Source: Lingula anatina
Lineage: Eukaryota > Brachiopoda > Lingulata > Lingulida > Lingulidae
Reading direction: 5' to 3'
Assembly: GCF_001039355.2 (NCBI RefSeq)
Contig: NW_019775292.1
Coordinates: forward strand, 120,331-184,330
Length of the DNA stretch: 64,000 nucleotides
Positions 10,433 to 23,500 of this stretch are shown in pieces. Every line of letters begins with the position of its first letter. Position 1 is the first letter of the stretch. The notes beneath the pieces were generated by a model, which made no database searches, was not told the DNA's origin, and saw nothing but the letters and a program-made list of their open reading frames with translations. A program made the translations under genes and the position numbers.

Positions 10433-13400
10433 TCATTTATGTGGTGACCTTGCCACATAAGTCATAATGGCAGACTGGAGCATTGATGATCTCTGAGCAT
10501 CCTCTTCCCTCATACGGATAAGTTCTTTGTCTTTTTCTCTGACTTTTTCTTGCAAACTCTCAATTTCTCTTTCCTTATCATGGATGAGTTCCCTGTGCTT
10601 TCCTGTTTGCTCTGAAGATAAAATGTAATGCCAATTTCATGTCATTGCTGTTAGATAGAAAGCCATTTTATGTAAAAAAAAAACTTGCTGTCAATTATCC
10701 AAAGCATTTTTAATGGTAATATAGTGCATATTTAACAAAATAATACAGTTAAGGGAGAGAAGTGTCACAGAGATTAACATACCTGAGATTTGCCTCTTCA
10801 GTCTTTCTATTTCTTCTTTCAATTCATTCTGAGCTTGCCTTTCAGTTTCTAATTGAGCCATTTTCTGTTTAACTTCCAGTTTTACTTTCCCAACTTCAGC
10901 CATCATCTCATTGTTCTTCCCAGACAATTCCTAGATTAGAAAACAATAACTAGTAGAATATAGCAATTCAATTATAACAAAACTTTCATAACAAATACAA
11001 AATCAATAATTAAGTAACACATATGCACACATTAATTTTCTTTGATTCATTATTATAATTGAATTGCCAAGAAAGCCTATTCACCCTAAGTGTCAGAGTA
11101 AACTGGAAACTGATATTTTAAATCACAGTGACTCCTGCCATTTCAGTAACTGTTATAAGCAACCCCAAGAGACATGCTGCTTACAGAGGTCACTCAGGGT
11201 GTTCTTACTGTGTTCTGTGCATCAATCCTTCTCTTGTGTGTCTCAAGTTCTAGCTCCATGCTGCTGTTCTTCCCTTGGAGCTCTAATATCAGGGCCTTCT
11301 GGTGGTTACTATGAGACTGCAGCTCATCCTTGGACTGTTGCAGGAGACGCATTCTGTCTTCCAGCTGCTTCTGACGTTGCTCCTAATGGGGTGAAACAAC
11401 TTTTAACACCTGAATATACACATATCTGTAAGATTGAGGATATAGTTACTAAGAGACAAATGATGTGTTAATAAAAGTTACGTATCAAAATGCATTTTAA
11501 TTCAAACTTAATAATACATATATTTAATTAATTCAAGCAAACAAAAAAAAGCACATTATTTAAAATGTTCTTTTACAAGTTAATTTGACTAGTATTTGTC
11601 TGAGATTCAACATGATTAAGTTGGCCTAGAGCTTCCACCCACCTCATCAGACCTTATTTTCTGCTTAACTGTGGCCAATTCCTCCTCAGCTTTGATCCTG
11701 TCAGCCGCTGCCTGAGATTTCAGCTTGCTCACTTCTTCTTCCAACTCCAAACGCTGCCTCTCTAGTTTGTTGATTCTTTCTCTGAGCTGCTTCTCAGTGT
11801 CATCAAAGTCTTGCTGTAGCTTGGCAATCTGATATAGAAGTTAAAAGTATAAAAATAAAAAATATTCTTTTTTATAACAAATGAAACTGATGTGAAGTCT
11901 TGTTCATGTCAGTATCAGTATTAACCCTCAATCACCTTTCAGGGGCCTCGCAGGCCCGGACCCATGTATCTTTTGCTCTCTCTTCGTTTGCATGAGGTTT
12001 TGAGCCTGTTCCTTTCATGTAATCCTCAAGCAACTTATACCCCATCAATGGATAAATAATTAGTTTTGAAATAATTTACAACATATGTAGAAATTAACTT
12101 TTCCAAAAGTTAGTCNTGAGGGTTAAATGAAAGTGATTCAATACACTACAGTTAGACTTTTTTTTTCATGGTGACCCATCCACATAAAAAGCCAAGTAAA
12201 TGTAAAATCAATTAGCAATCTTTGGAAATGGAATAAATATTATGACACTGTAATAAATATACTTTAAAATGAAACACCCGTCTCACCTCTCGTGTCTTGA
12301 GAGACTCCACCTCTTGTAAAATTTCTTTGTTTTTTTGCTTTTCATTATTAAGTTTCTCTGCAAAGAAGAAGTAAACCATCAGACATCAGTGACAACACAA
12401 AGACAAAAGGAACTTCATTGGTAAAATAATGCTCAAAATTTACCGTACTAATTGCTTATTATGTAAAAACACTAATTATAAGAGCAAACCTTCATATTGT
12501 GCTCCTTTAAGTCTTATGTCAGCTTGTGCATGTGTCAGCTGCTCTTTAAGATCATATATCTGATCTTGTTGCTGCTTGCCCTTTCTGCTAAGTTCATCTT
12601 CCTGACAAAATAATAATGACAACAATCATGAGAAGGATTTTTCAAAATGTTAATATTTGTGCCTAGCAAGCAAAAAGAAAGCATGTTTATAGATAAATAT
12701 TGTCTATTCATGTTAAATAGTGTTTGACCCTTGTTTGGGAAGCTAAGTAATTAAACAAGATTACCAATTTAAATGACTTATTCCATTCTCTAATTTTGGT
12801 CTGAAATTGAAAACTTTATCAAAACAGAACCATTAAACTATTTCAAATGTGCCATAATTTTTCAACTACTTATTATTTCAATTCACCGTAGCTTCTAGCT
12901 GCACATTTCTGTCATTAACTTCAGATAATTCCCTTAAAAGTCTGCTTTCCACAGAGGTTCTGTCCTGAAAGCAGCAGAAAGTCAATTAACAAAATATAAC
13001 AAATGATACATAAGGCAAATATGAAAAATGTTCATGATGAAATGCACTGTCATATATAGGCTGACTTTTGTGTGAGGTTAAATATAAGGCCAAATATAAA
13101 AGTAGGCAGTAATTCATACAAACTGAAAAAAAGAAATTCTGGATGTTCATTACAAATAAGTACAATATGTGACAGTAATATTAAAAGGAAAAATTTACAA
13201 GAAAAAAGACAAAATATCTGAACGGTCAATGTGCCAAAGCACAATCCCCATGTAGTATTGCACATGCGATATCTTGTTATTAAGTGCACTTACCTCTCTC
13301 TCCTGCCTCAGATCACTCTGATGCCTGATGCTCAGCTCTGACTGATCCGTTTTCATCCTGGCCACAAGACCCTCTAAATCATGGGACTTTTGCTGCTCTA

Positions 13401-16400
13401 GAGCAAGTTCTGATTCTACCATTGATAATCTGTAATAACAAAGTAAATGCTTAATCATGGGACTTATTTTTCTGTTTTGGAACCAGTTCTGACTTAACTA
13501 CAGACAGTCATCGATACCCTACAAATAAAGCCAAAAATTTAAAGAAAAGTGACGGCATATAAACACAGAAAAATATCATTATGTAAATGGTGCTATCTGT
13601 TTTATAGGTAAACGTATATAACCATATGCGAATGTTAATAATGGTTTCCAAAGAGTACAAATAGAAGCTATTCTTTTTAACAAGGTTTAATAGTAAAAAA
13701 TGTTACTTTAAAAACCAGCTTTAACCAGTTTTAAAAAAGAAAGCATTGCCTAATACTTACTTTGCTTTAAGCGACTTAAATGCAGCCTTCCTTTCGTCCA
13801 GTGCTGATTGCAGCTGTCCAATCTTGTGTGAAGTGGACCGGGTGGTCTTTCTCATGAAATCTTCCTGCTCATCAATTTTATCCATCAATTCACTCATCTG
13901 TAAGAATAAAATATATAGAAAATTCATAAACCATGCAAAAAAGTATGACTATGCTGGTAAAAGTCCAAGAACATCATTTAACAGCAAGAAGAGTAATATA
14001 CAAAGAAATGTCATTACTTTGAAACAGAAAATAAATAATACCAAACAATTGACAGCATTTGCAAACACAAGTATTTGTCAATCTGTTCTTATGTCACCAA
14101 GAAATTTTTTTTCGTGATAACCTGCATCTTTTTCTCTTTTTTGAGTGTCCTCAGCTCACAGGATAACATGTGTGTTCGCTGATAGTAGTCATTACACATC
14201 AGTTGACGGTCTTCATTATGACCTAAAGCTGTGTCTGGAAAAATATAAAGGTTTTTACCTCGACATAAACATGTTTCATTACATCTTACTTTTTTACTTT
14301 CAGTTATGGTCTGAGAAGAAAATAGTCAAGTTTGTCATATTATATATATATATAAGTATTTCCAATAATAGTCTTGAATATTTTTCCTAAAATTTTAAAA
14401 AGCCCACTATTTCCAATTAAAATCTTGACAATGGTAATTAATACACAAAATTTCAACTGGCATCAAATAAAAAATCCTATCATGTCTTAGGAAAGAGTAG
14501 AATATAAACTATCAGTTATTTGAGAAAATTTTCAAACAAAACAAAGCCCTGTTCATCTGTCAACAATGATTTTACCAATAGATTGTAAAACATCTGTAGG
14601 AATGTTGTTCCCAGCCAAGCTGAGTTTGTAAATAGTTTTGTTCCTCCTCAGTGCTTCCAGGAGAGCTCGCCCTCCGATAAAACCAACATTGTTCGACCTC
14701 ATATCTAAAAAAATATTTAATAAATTTCACCTAACATGAAAGTAACTCTGTTTTCAACCCTCGTAGATAATCTGTAAAAAATCTGAATGTGGTCTTATTA
14801 AAAGAGTCAATATATATCTTGCAAGTTGCTCTACAAAAAAGAAAAAAAATACACAGTTCAATTTTTACCTAATATGCCATGTCTTAGACCTTTGATATCT
14901 TTAAATTTCCATCAAGAATCTTCAAATGACATTAAGCATAGCTGAGAGAAGTACTGAATATATTATTCATCTGATCAAAAATAAAATAATAATAATAATG
15001 ATAATGCACATTTCAGAACAAGACATAACTCATGTCTGCTCACCTATTGCCTGTAGTGTGGTATTCCTCTTCAAGGCAGAGGCCAGCTCCTGCGCCCCGT
15101 TGTGGCTAATCTGGTTGCTCCTAAGGTCAAGCTCCTTGAGGGTGGTGTTGGCAGCCAGGGCCTCACAGAATGTACCAAAGGAATTCTCTATCATGCCCAT
15201 ATCATTCTGTTCCAGACAGAGACTAGAGGTACAATTACAAAAATATAACCATCTCATTCTGATTAACTAAAATTAATTCATCTAAATGAGACTTTATTCA
15301 CTCAGATCTTTAAGTGACAAAACATTCATAAAATCATATGCAGCTCTCTTTATGTAAATTGTTAAATGGTGCTTATTTTCAAAGGAATAAGCTAGAAAAT
15401 TGTTGAGCAACTATTACATGATATAAAAATATATGAACAATTGTCAAAATAAACAGAGCACTTGTGGTTAATGTACATGTAGAAGGAATGATGTGGTCAT
15501 TACCTAGTTAAACTCTTATTATGGCGTAACATTCTGGCAAGAGCCTCAGTCCCAGTTTCTCTTATATTATTTCCCTACAAAAAATTTTATGTCAAAAAGT
15601 GATAAGCATTTACATAAAAATATATCTATAAAATAATTTAGTAAATAAAAACTTTAAAATCTTTTTTTTTTTGTATAAACAGTAAAATATTTTGAAAAGA
15701 TGATAAAATCTAAAGAAAAGAAAATCATATATTTTGTGAGGAAACGTAACACAAAGAAAACTTAACATACTGTTGTGTATGTAAGTACTAAATCTTATTG
15801 ATTTAAAATGAACAAAAATGTAATACATTTACTTACTTTTAAATCCAGTCTTTTACAAACCACATTTTCAGCCATCCCATAAGCAAGACTTTTTACAGCT
15901 GCAAGTAAAATGACAAATGTGTACTGATGATAAAATAATCTGTCACAAATTATGTTATTTTGTAAAACACTTTGATCAAAACTACTTAAAAGTATACTGA
16001 CAGATTAAGAAGGTGCTTTGTATCCTTTAGAACCTTACCATATTCATTGAGCATACAGTTTGACAGATTTATTTCAGAGAAAGTATGATCTGTTGCCAGC
16101 ACTTTGCCAAGTATAGTACAGGTCTTTGGTGACAGACTCTCTCTGGATAGTTGAAGACTTTGTTTGCCTTTTCTGGGACTTGTAGGAATACTGAAAGAAA
16201 TATTTTAAATGTACACATCTGTGTGTGTGTGTTAAGGGGGGGGGGGGGTATTTGCATCTTAACAGACTACATTTAAAGTTATATATAAGTGATGTTCAAA
16301 GCCTTAATCATATATATGGTCCAGAAGGTGGAAATATTTATTAATGGTTTACTACAGTTTATGTGACTAAAAGGGAATGAAATACTGATAAAATTTAGCT

Positions 16401-16659
16401 GTGTGGTGCACCTGCAACCTTGTTCAGTAACCTATTAATATATACAAAACGTTTTCCAATTCTTTAATCGCATCAATATAATAATTAATGCAACATCATT
16501 TTGTGAAAATATTGAAATACCTGCAAAAATTAATATTTACAATATTGGGACACAAAAAACATCAAATTCTTACATTTTAAGTTGCTTCATCAAGGCATCA
16601 TGCGGTTCCACATTGTACTCCCTACACAAGCATAAGTAAGCTGACTTGAATTCATCCAT
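10433..16659 (-). CDS. LRRC45: leucine-rich repeat-containing protein 45, copy 1
   Basis: Sixteen exons: 16659-16574, 16190-16039, 15898-15837, 15574-15504, 15222-15044, 14704-14576, 14234-14122, 13897-13761, 13429-13294, 12964-12887, 12601-12490, 12357-12287, 11828-11643, 11382-11209, 10930-10783 and 10611-10433. They give 670 residues, the length of human LRRC45. The N-terminus [19 protein letters not shown] parallels human MEEFRRSY. About 220 residues of ribonuclease-inhibitor-type leucine-rich repeats follow, e.g. [20 protein letters not shown] and [11 protein letters not shown]. The remaining 430 residues are coiled coil, ending [23 protein letters not shown]45 is a centrosome linker and ciliary basal-body protein. 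This copy departs from the family where copy 2 does not: LEQND for LEWN, DMRSNN for DLRWNN, LMCND for LMSND. No frameshift or stop is seen. Confidence 0.93.
11921..12126. mobile_element. 198-bp MITE, piggyBac-like (TTAA target duplication)
   Basis: In an LRRC45 copy 1 intron, TTAA at 11921-11924 and 12123-12126 flank a 198-bp insert that begins CCCTCA and ends TGAGGG. The same intron in copy 2 (near 22070) reads AGTATTAAATG, an empty site with one TTAA. TTAA duplication with CCC-starting inverted ends is typical of piggyBac-type elements. It has no coding capacity. One N sits at 12116, beside the right terminal repeat. Confidence 0.85.
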
Positions 16660-16678
16660 CGCAACACCATCTCTAGTA

Positions 16679-17500
16679 ACTGTGAATCAGATATAAAACA
16701 TGTTATCACCAAAGATACAGGGGAAAAATACTTGAAGTACACAGTATACATTTGAAAAAAAAATACATTTATTTTTCATCTCAAAAAAGTATATTTACCA
16801 CAACTTTGGTATAAAAGAAAAATGCATTTTAACACATTCACTAATATTCTTTGTGTTCATTTTGCCAAAGCAATCTATAATAATAAATAAATCAGAATAT
16901 CTGTGTGAAGTGGATTTAAGATTGTGTGATATTCTTCTGTTCAGTATGTAACATATGGCATACTGGGTATTTACGGTGTACAATATAATCAATTTCCAAA
17001 ATGCAAAATTATCTTAAACCATCTCTCATAATCTGAATTTATGATAAACATAAAATGTCCACACTCTCTTTACAAAAGTGATCAAGAGCTTCTCTCTGAA
17101 GAAAGGAATATGAGGATGGTTATATACAGTACATGTACAATGTAGCTCTAAATATGGGGGCGTCTCGATAGTCCCAAAGTTCATTGGTCCCATTGGCCCG
17201 AAAAATCGTAACATTTTTATCATTTTTTTAATCAAGGGTTCGTTGGTTCGAAGGTTCTATAGTGAACATTTGGTCCAATGAACCTTTGGACTATTGAACC
17301 TTGGACTATTGCTACGGCCCCCTAAATATACTGTCATATTTCAAGATAATCCGCAAATTTGGACAGCGTGGTCAAAAAAGTAACGAACGTTTTCTCGTGT
17401 TAATTCAAATGGAAGTTATTAAACCAATACCATACCTTTTGTTTATTAAATAAGTTTATATCTTCTACACCAGAAAAATTTCAAAGCACCGCCATGTATA
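16679..17500 (-). promoter_or_regulatory. putative 5' UTR splice and promoter of LRRC45 copy 1
   Basis: Twenty bases before the ATG, the minus strand has an acceptor (TTCACAG at 16680), so the leader is likely spliced. A matching donor AAAAG|GTATGG lies at 17436. Just upstream of it is ATGGCGG (minus strand, 17489-17495), a YY1-type core often found near TATA-less start sites. The same arrangement recurs at 18739-18745 and 27118-27124. Confidence 0.4.
17148..17329. mobile_element. 166-bp MITE with 8-bp target duplication, hAT-like
   Basis: CTAAATAT occurs at 17148-17155 and 17322-17329. The 166 bases between start GGGGGCGTCTCGATAGTCC and end GGACTATTGCTACGGCCCC, imperfect inverted repeats of about 19 bases. 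Unit B has an uninterrupted CTGAATACA at about 26951. An 8-bp duplication points to hAT, though Merlin or P-type elements also give 8. The right end alone recurs at 18545-18574. Confidence 0.75.
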
Positions 17501-18046
17501 AACAAACCTCATTTCGATACTCCATATACGAAAGAGCAGCCTCACTCGAAAAGGAGCGAAGATTTTAAACATAGAAGTAGAGAAAACTTCTATGATTTTA
17601 AAAAATGGTATTTCGTGTAGTAAATCGGTGCTGTGTTAAAAACATGCTATTATTGGCAATTTCGAAGAGTTAGAGTTGGCAATTTCTTATATATCCACGT
17701 TGAAGTTTTTTTAGTTTTGCACAGAATTTTATTATTACTGCATGTAATATAATACGGTGAAGCGAGCAGAACACGCATACAGAAATACATGACATCAAAC
17801 TGGCACAAAAACAAACATATACATATGCATGTATGTTGTAAACAAATGTGGCACATGGAAAAATTGAAAATATTTTCTTGTTGCATAGCTCTGTAAAAAT
17901 TATCAATTAACTTTTGGTCTTATGTTTACTGCATGTTACCCTTGCAAGTGAGTTTGAAAACTGAGGCAATGTTAAAGAATGTTGTCCCACGTACTGCATA
18001 GGTCAGAGGGATTAAGTCATTTTCCTTTGACTGTGACTGTGGCTTT
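17296..18046. repeat. LRRC45 upstream segment, first of two tandem copies in unit A
   Basis: This 750-bp block repeats at 18543-19300 with about 98-99 percent identity by eye (a few substitutions and a small TTTTGGC insertion). A more diverged third copy lies upstream of LRRC45 copy 2 at about 26945-27800. It contains the putative promoter and first exon. Confidence 0.85.
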
Positions 18047-18542
18047 CAGGGCCGTAGCCTGAGCAAAATGCCAGGGGGGGCAGTAAGCAGACACAAGGGG
18101 GCGAAGCACCCGAGGGAGGAGGGGGTGGGAGGGGCGTGTCCCCCTCCGACGGTGTGGAAAATTTTTAAAAACTGTATGTATAATACTGCATTTTGGTGCA
18201 TTTTAACTGTTATTTATTGCTCAATCAGAAGTCAGAAATTGTGGGTTCTTTTTGCCATAAGTACAGTCATTTTTTTGGCATGAACTGAGTTAGCTAAAAA
18301 CAGTACACCTTTGTAAACAGATTGTTGAGTGATTGTCTAGTGGCCATGAGTGCATTTTCTCACAGAATTGATACCAACTTTGCAATTATTNAAATCATCA
18401 TTTTACTCTGTTTAATATCTAAGAAAACACATAAATTAAATGCTAAATTGTACATGTAGACATGATCATGCGCAGCAGACGATTCCGGTCTCCCTCCAGT
18501 ATGGCTGCCGTTTGTTTTGATGACGAGGGCTACAATGGGTTA
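18047..18542. mobile_element. G-rich transposon-like insert between the two upstream copies
   Basis: The block starts GGGCCGTAGCC, the reverse complement of the GCTACGGCCC end of the neighbouring MITE. It has a G-rich segment (18073-18140) ending in GTGTCCCCCTCC, as in many invertebrate non-autonomous elements. An N at 18391 interrupts it, so it may be two unrelated pieces joined. The part after the N is absent from units A and B elsewhere. Confidence 0.5.
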
Positions 18543-19300
18543 ATTGAACCTTGGACTATTGCTACGGCCCCCTAAATATACTGTCACATTTCAAGATAAT
18601 CCGCAAATTTGGACAGCGTGGTCAAAAAAGTAACGAACGTTTTCTCGTGTTAATTCAAATGGAAGTTATTAAACTAATACCATACCTTTTGTTTATTAAA
18701 TAAGTTTATATCTTCTACACCAGAAAAATTTCAAAGCACCGCCATGTATAAACAAACCTCATTTCGATACTCCATATACGAAAGAGCAGCCTCACTCGAA
18801 AAGGAGCGAAGATTTTAAACATGGAAGTAGAGAAAACTTCTATGATTTTAAAAAATGGTATTTCGTGTAGTAAATCGGTGCTGTGTTAAAAACATGCTAT
18901 TATTGGCAATTTCGAAGAGTTAGAGTTGGCAATTTCTTATATATCCACGTTGAAGTTTTTTTTAGTTTTGGCTTTTGCACAGAATTTTATTATTACTGCG
19001 TGTAATATAATACGGTGAAGCGAGCAGAACACGCATACAGAAATACATGACATCAAACTGGCACAAAAACGAACATATACATATGCATGTATGTTGTAAA
19101 CAAATGTGGCACATGGAAAAATTGAAAATATTTTCTTGTTGCATAGCTCTGTAAAAATTATCAATTAACTTTTGGTCTTATGTTTACTGATACCTACAGC
19201 ACAACCCTTGCAAGTGAGTTTGAAAACTGAGGCAATGTTAAAGAATGTTGTCCCACGTACTGCATAGGTCAGAGGGATTAAGTCATTTTCCTTTGACTGT
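18543..19300. repeat. LRRC45 upstream segment, second tandem copy in unit A
   Basis: Begins ATTGAACCTTGGACTATTGC, inside the MITE right end, and repeats the 17296-18046 block including the ATGGCGG core at 18739-18745. To its right, sequence is collinear with unit B (TTTATTTGGTTTTAG near 27820), so this copy keeps the ancestral right flank. Confidence 0.85.
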
Positions 19301-19436
19301 GACTGGCTTTATTTGGTTTTAGAGGTGTTTTTTGGTGAAATGTGAATGTGTATGTCAAAGAATACGCTGCCACCCTCTTGCAATATATGCCTTGAGCACC
19401 TCTCGCTGATGCTTGAGATGTTCAGGCACATATCGG

Positions 19437-19680
19437 TTGGCGGATCCAGACTTTTTTTAAGGGGGGGGGGTTAAGGGTTTAATTGACAGGCCTCAGATTG
19501 TAAGGCCTCACCCCTTTGGTGTCAGGTTTTGAAGATTGGTGTTTCGGAGGGCAAATGTCACCATTTTGGTACAGATGAGAACTATGTTTAGGCTATCTGT
19601 TTTTTTGGTGCGTTTTTTATCAGAAATCGAAGCGAGGGTCAGGACCCCCCTGACACCCCCCCCCCTAAATCTGCCACTGT
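19437..19680. mobile_element. short G-run element with GGCGGAT/ATCTGCC ends
   Basis: The left end reads TTGGCGGATCCAG followed by a G10 run; the right end reads a C10 run, then CTAAATCTGCCACTG. The ends are inverted repeats apart from a small insertion. Unit B lacks the block (near 27965). It resembles the CAGTGGCGGA-type non-autonomous elements widespread in invertebrates. No clean target duplication is visible. Confidence 0.65.
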
Positions 19681-20551
19681 AGCATCCCACACTTACAAGT
19701 AACCTCTACATACAGTATGGAGTTTATGTCTGTATATCACTGGTATATGTCACAGACTGATGTAAATTTTAGGGATTGTGCTGTCAGTTGGTTAATTTAG
19801 TTAGTGATCATTATTTAATCCTTACATGCATCAGTCCAGCTACTTAAGTTACCCATATATACATGTAGCACAGTTTGAAACATACAGAGCTTGCACATTA
19901 TCAAATGCCTTTCATATCACTCACTTAAGGAAACTTTTGCATTTTGAAAATTGGATTATTGTCCACCCTGTACATGTACATTTGATTTGGAATGTCTATT
20001 TGATGTTTTTAATTACAGTTATTTCAAGATAACTTATAGTGACTGAAATTCATACTAATTCTAGGATTTATTACAGATTTATTAAAGAGCTTATGGAAAA
20101 TAAATAAATATTGACAGATCTTTTTACAACAATCTGTACTGCAATATGTACCATTGCACAATAACTGTCCAACATTATTGCTGAAAAAGTGACAAAGATT
20201 GATGGAATCTATTCTGCTACTTTAGTATGTACATTTGAGCAATATTATGCTTCAACAGTTCATTTTAACTGAAGTTTGAAGACTACATTAACATGCCACA
20301 TGGACTGTACACTGTATGACTAATGTGTTCACACAGTTGAGTGAATGGTATGGTGATTGCATTAACTTTTACAGAGGCAGGCATAAGAGTTTCTCCAACG
20401 TTTGTCTTTACAAGTATAGAACTATTTTAATTACTGTTAATTTCAGATTAATTCCATCTCTAAAAGATTTTTCTTTTTGTTCTGTTCTCGGTGGAATGTT
20501 ATCAACTTATACAGTCCGGGTTCTAGCACACAACTGGGACATCCGTGTACA

Positions 20552-23500
20552 TCATTTATGTGGTGACCTTGCCACATAAGTCATAATGGCAGACTGGAGC
20601 ATTGACGATCTCTGAGCATCCTCTTCCCTCATTCGAATAAGTTCCTTGTCTTTTTCTCTGACTTTTTCTTGCAAACTCTCAATTTCTCTTTCCTTATCAT
20701 GGATGAGTTCCCTGTGCTTTCCTGTTTGCTCTGAAGATAAAATGTAATGCCAATTTCATGTCATTGCTGTTAGATAGAAAGCCATTTTATGTAAAAAAAA
20801 AACTTGCTGTCAATTATCCAAAGCATTTTTAATGGTAATACAGTACATATTTAACAAAATAATACAGTTAAGGGAGAGAAGTGTCACAGAGATTAACATA
20901 CCTGAGATTTGCCTCTTCAGTCTTCCTATTTCTTCTTTCAATTCATTCTGAGCTTGCCTTTCAGTTTCTAATTGAGCCATTTTCTGTTTAACTTCCAGTT
21001 TTACTTTCCCAACTTCAGCCATCATCTCATTGTTCTTCCCAGACAATTCCTAGATTAGACAACAATAACTAGTAGAATAACAAACTTTTTTATAACAAAA
21101 CTTCATAATAAATAGAAAATCAGCAATTAAGTAACACATAAGCACACATTAATTTTCTTTGCTTTTGATTCATAATAATTGAATTGTCAAAAAAGCCTAT
21201 TCACCAAAGTGTCAAAATAAAGTGGAAACTGATATCTAAAATCACAGCGACTCCTGCCATTTTCGGTAACTGTTATAAGCAACCACAAGAGATATGCTGC
21301 TAACAGATGTCACTTTCCAATAAACTCCGTAACCGAGGGTGTTCTTACTGTGTTCTGTGCATCGATCCTTCTCTTGTGTGTCTCAAGTTCCAGCACCATG
21401 CTGCTGTTCTTCCCTTGGAGCTCTGATATCAGGGCCTGCTGGTGGTTACTATGGGACTGCAGCTCATCCTTGGACTGTTGCAGGATACGCATTCTGTCTT
21501 CTAGCTGCTTCTGACGTTGCTCCTAAATGGGGTGAAATAACTTTTAACAACTGTACAGACACATTTCTATGAGATTGAAGATATAGTTACTAAAAGACAA
21601 ATATGTATTTAATAGAAGTTACATATATCAAACTTGTATCGAAATGCATTTTAATTTATACTTAATTATACATATTTTTTACTTAATTCAAGTCAAAACA
21701 AAAAAACATTATTTTACATTTTCTTTTGCAAATTAATTTGATTACTATTTGGCTGAGATTCAATATAACTGAGTCAGCCTAGAGCTTCCACCCACCTCAT
21801 CAGATCTGATCTTGTGCTTAACTGTGGCCAATTCCTCCTCAGCTTTGATCCTGTCAGCTGCTGCCTGAGATTTCAGCTTGCTCACTTCTTCTTCCAACTC
21901 CAAACGTTGCCTCTCTAGTTTGTTGATTCTTTCTCTCAGCTGCTTCTCAGTGTCATCAAAGTCTTGCTGTAGCTTGGCAATCTGATATAGAAGTTACAAG
22001 TTTTAAAATTAACAATATTCTTTTTTATAACAAATGAAACTGATGTGAAGTCTTGTTCATGTCAGTATTAAATGAAAGTAATTCAGTACACTACAGCTAG
22101 ACTCTTTTTAGTTTTTTTAAGGTGACCCGTCCACATAAAGAAGCCAAGTAAATGTAAAATCAATTAACAATCTCTGAAAATGGAATAAATATCATGACAC
22201 TGTAATAAACATATTTAAAATGAAAGACCTGTCTCACCTCTCGTGTCTTGAGAGACTCCATCTCTTGTAAAATTTCTTTGTTTTTTTGCTTTTCATTATT
22301 AAATTTCTCTGCAAAGAAGAAATAAACCATCACACTTCAGTGACTACACAAAGACAAAAGTAACTTCATTGGTAAAATAATGCTCAAAGTTAATTAACTG
22401 CTTATTATGCAAAAACACTAATTATAAGAGCAAACCTTCATATTGTGCTCCTTTGAGTTTTATATCAGCTTGTGCATGTGTCAGCTGCTCTTTAAGATCA
22501 TATATCTGATCTTGTTGCTGCTTGCACTTTCTGCTAAGTTCATCTTCCTGACAAAATAATAATGACAACAATCACGAGAAGGGATTTTCAATATGTTGAT
22601 ATTTGTACCAAGCAAGTAGAAAGAGAGCATGTTTATATATAAATATTGTTTATTCGTGTTAAATAGTGTTTGACCCTTGCTGGGAAGCTAAGGAATAAAT
22701 AAAACATAATTAATTTAAATGACTTCTTCCATTCTCTAATTTTTTTTTTTTTTGGTCTGAAATTAAAAACTTTATCAAAACAGAACCATTAAACTATTTC
22801 AAATGTGCCATTATATTTAAACTACTTGCAATTTCAATTTACCTTAGCTTCTAGTTGCACATTTCTGTCATTAGCTTCAGATAATTCCCTTAAAAGTCTG
22901 CTTTCCACAGAGGCTCTGTCCTGAAAGCAACAGAAAGTTAATTAACAAAATATAACAAATGATACATAAAGCAATTATGAAAAATGTTCATGATGAAATG
23001 CACTGTCGTATATAGGCTGCCTTTTGCGGGAGGTTAAACATGAGGCCAAATATAAAAGTAGGCAGTAATTCATACAAACTGAAAAAAAGAAATTCTGGAT
23101 GTTTATTACAAAAAAGTACAGTGTGTGACAGTGACATTAAAAATAAACATTTACAAGAAAAATAAGATGAAAAAATCTGAACAGTCAATGTGCCAAAGCA
23201 CAATCCCCATGCAGTATTGCACATGCAATATCTTGTTACTAAGTGTACTTACCTCTCTCTCCTGCCTCAGATCACTCTGATGCCTGCTGCTCAGCTCTGA
23301 CTGATCCTGTTTCATCCTGGCCACAAGACCCTCTAAATCATGGGACTTCTGCTGCTCTAGAGCAAGCTCTGATTCTACCATTGATAATCTGTAATAACAA
23401 AGACAAAAGTAAATGCATAATCACTGGACTTATTTCTCTGGTTTGGAACCAGCTCTGACTTAACTATAGACAGTCATCAATAACATAAAAACAAAGCCAA

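Larger units (their letters stand above)
9827..20012. repeat. segmental tandem duplication, unit A (with LRRC45 copy 1)
   Basis: Unit A runs from ACTATTTCAAGATAACTAAT near 9827 to TTTGATTTGGAATGTCTATT near 20010, where unit B begins with the same left-end sequence. Exons, introns and flanks are collinear with 20013-29213. By eye, coding sequence differs by about 7 percent (exon 5). Unit A alone has the TTAA-flanked insertion at 11921, the 166-bp MITE at 17156, the internal promoter-region duplication and the G-rich element at 19437. Confidence 0.85.
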
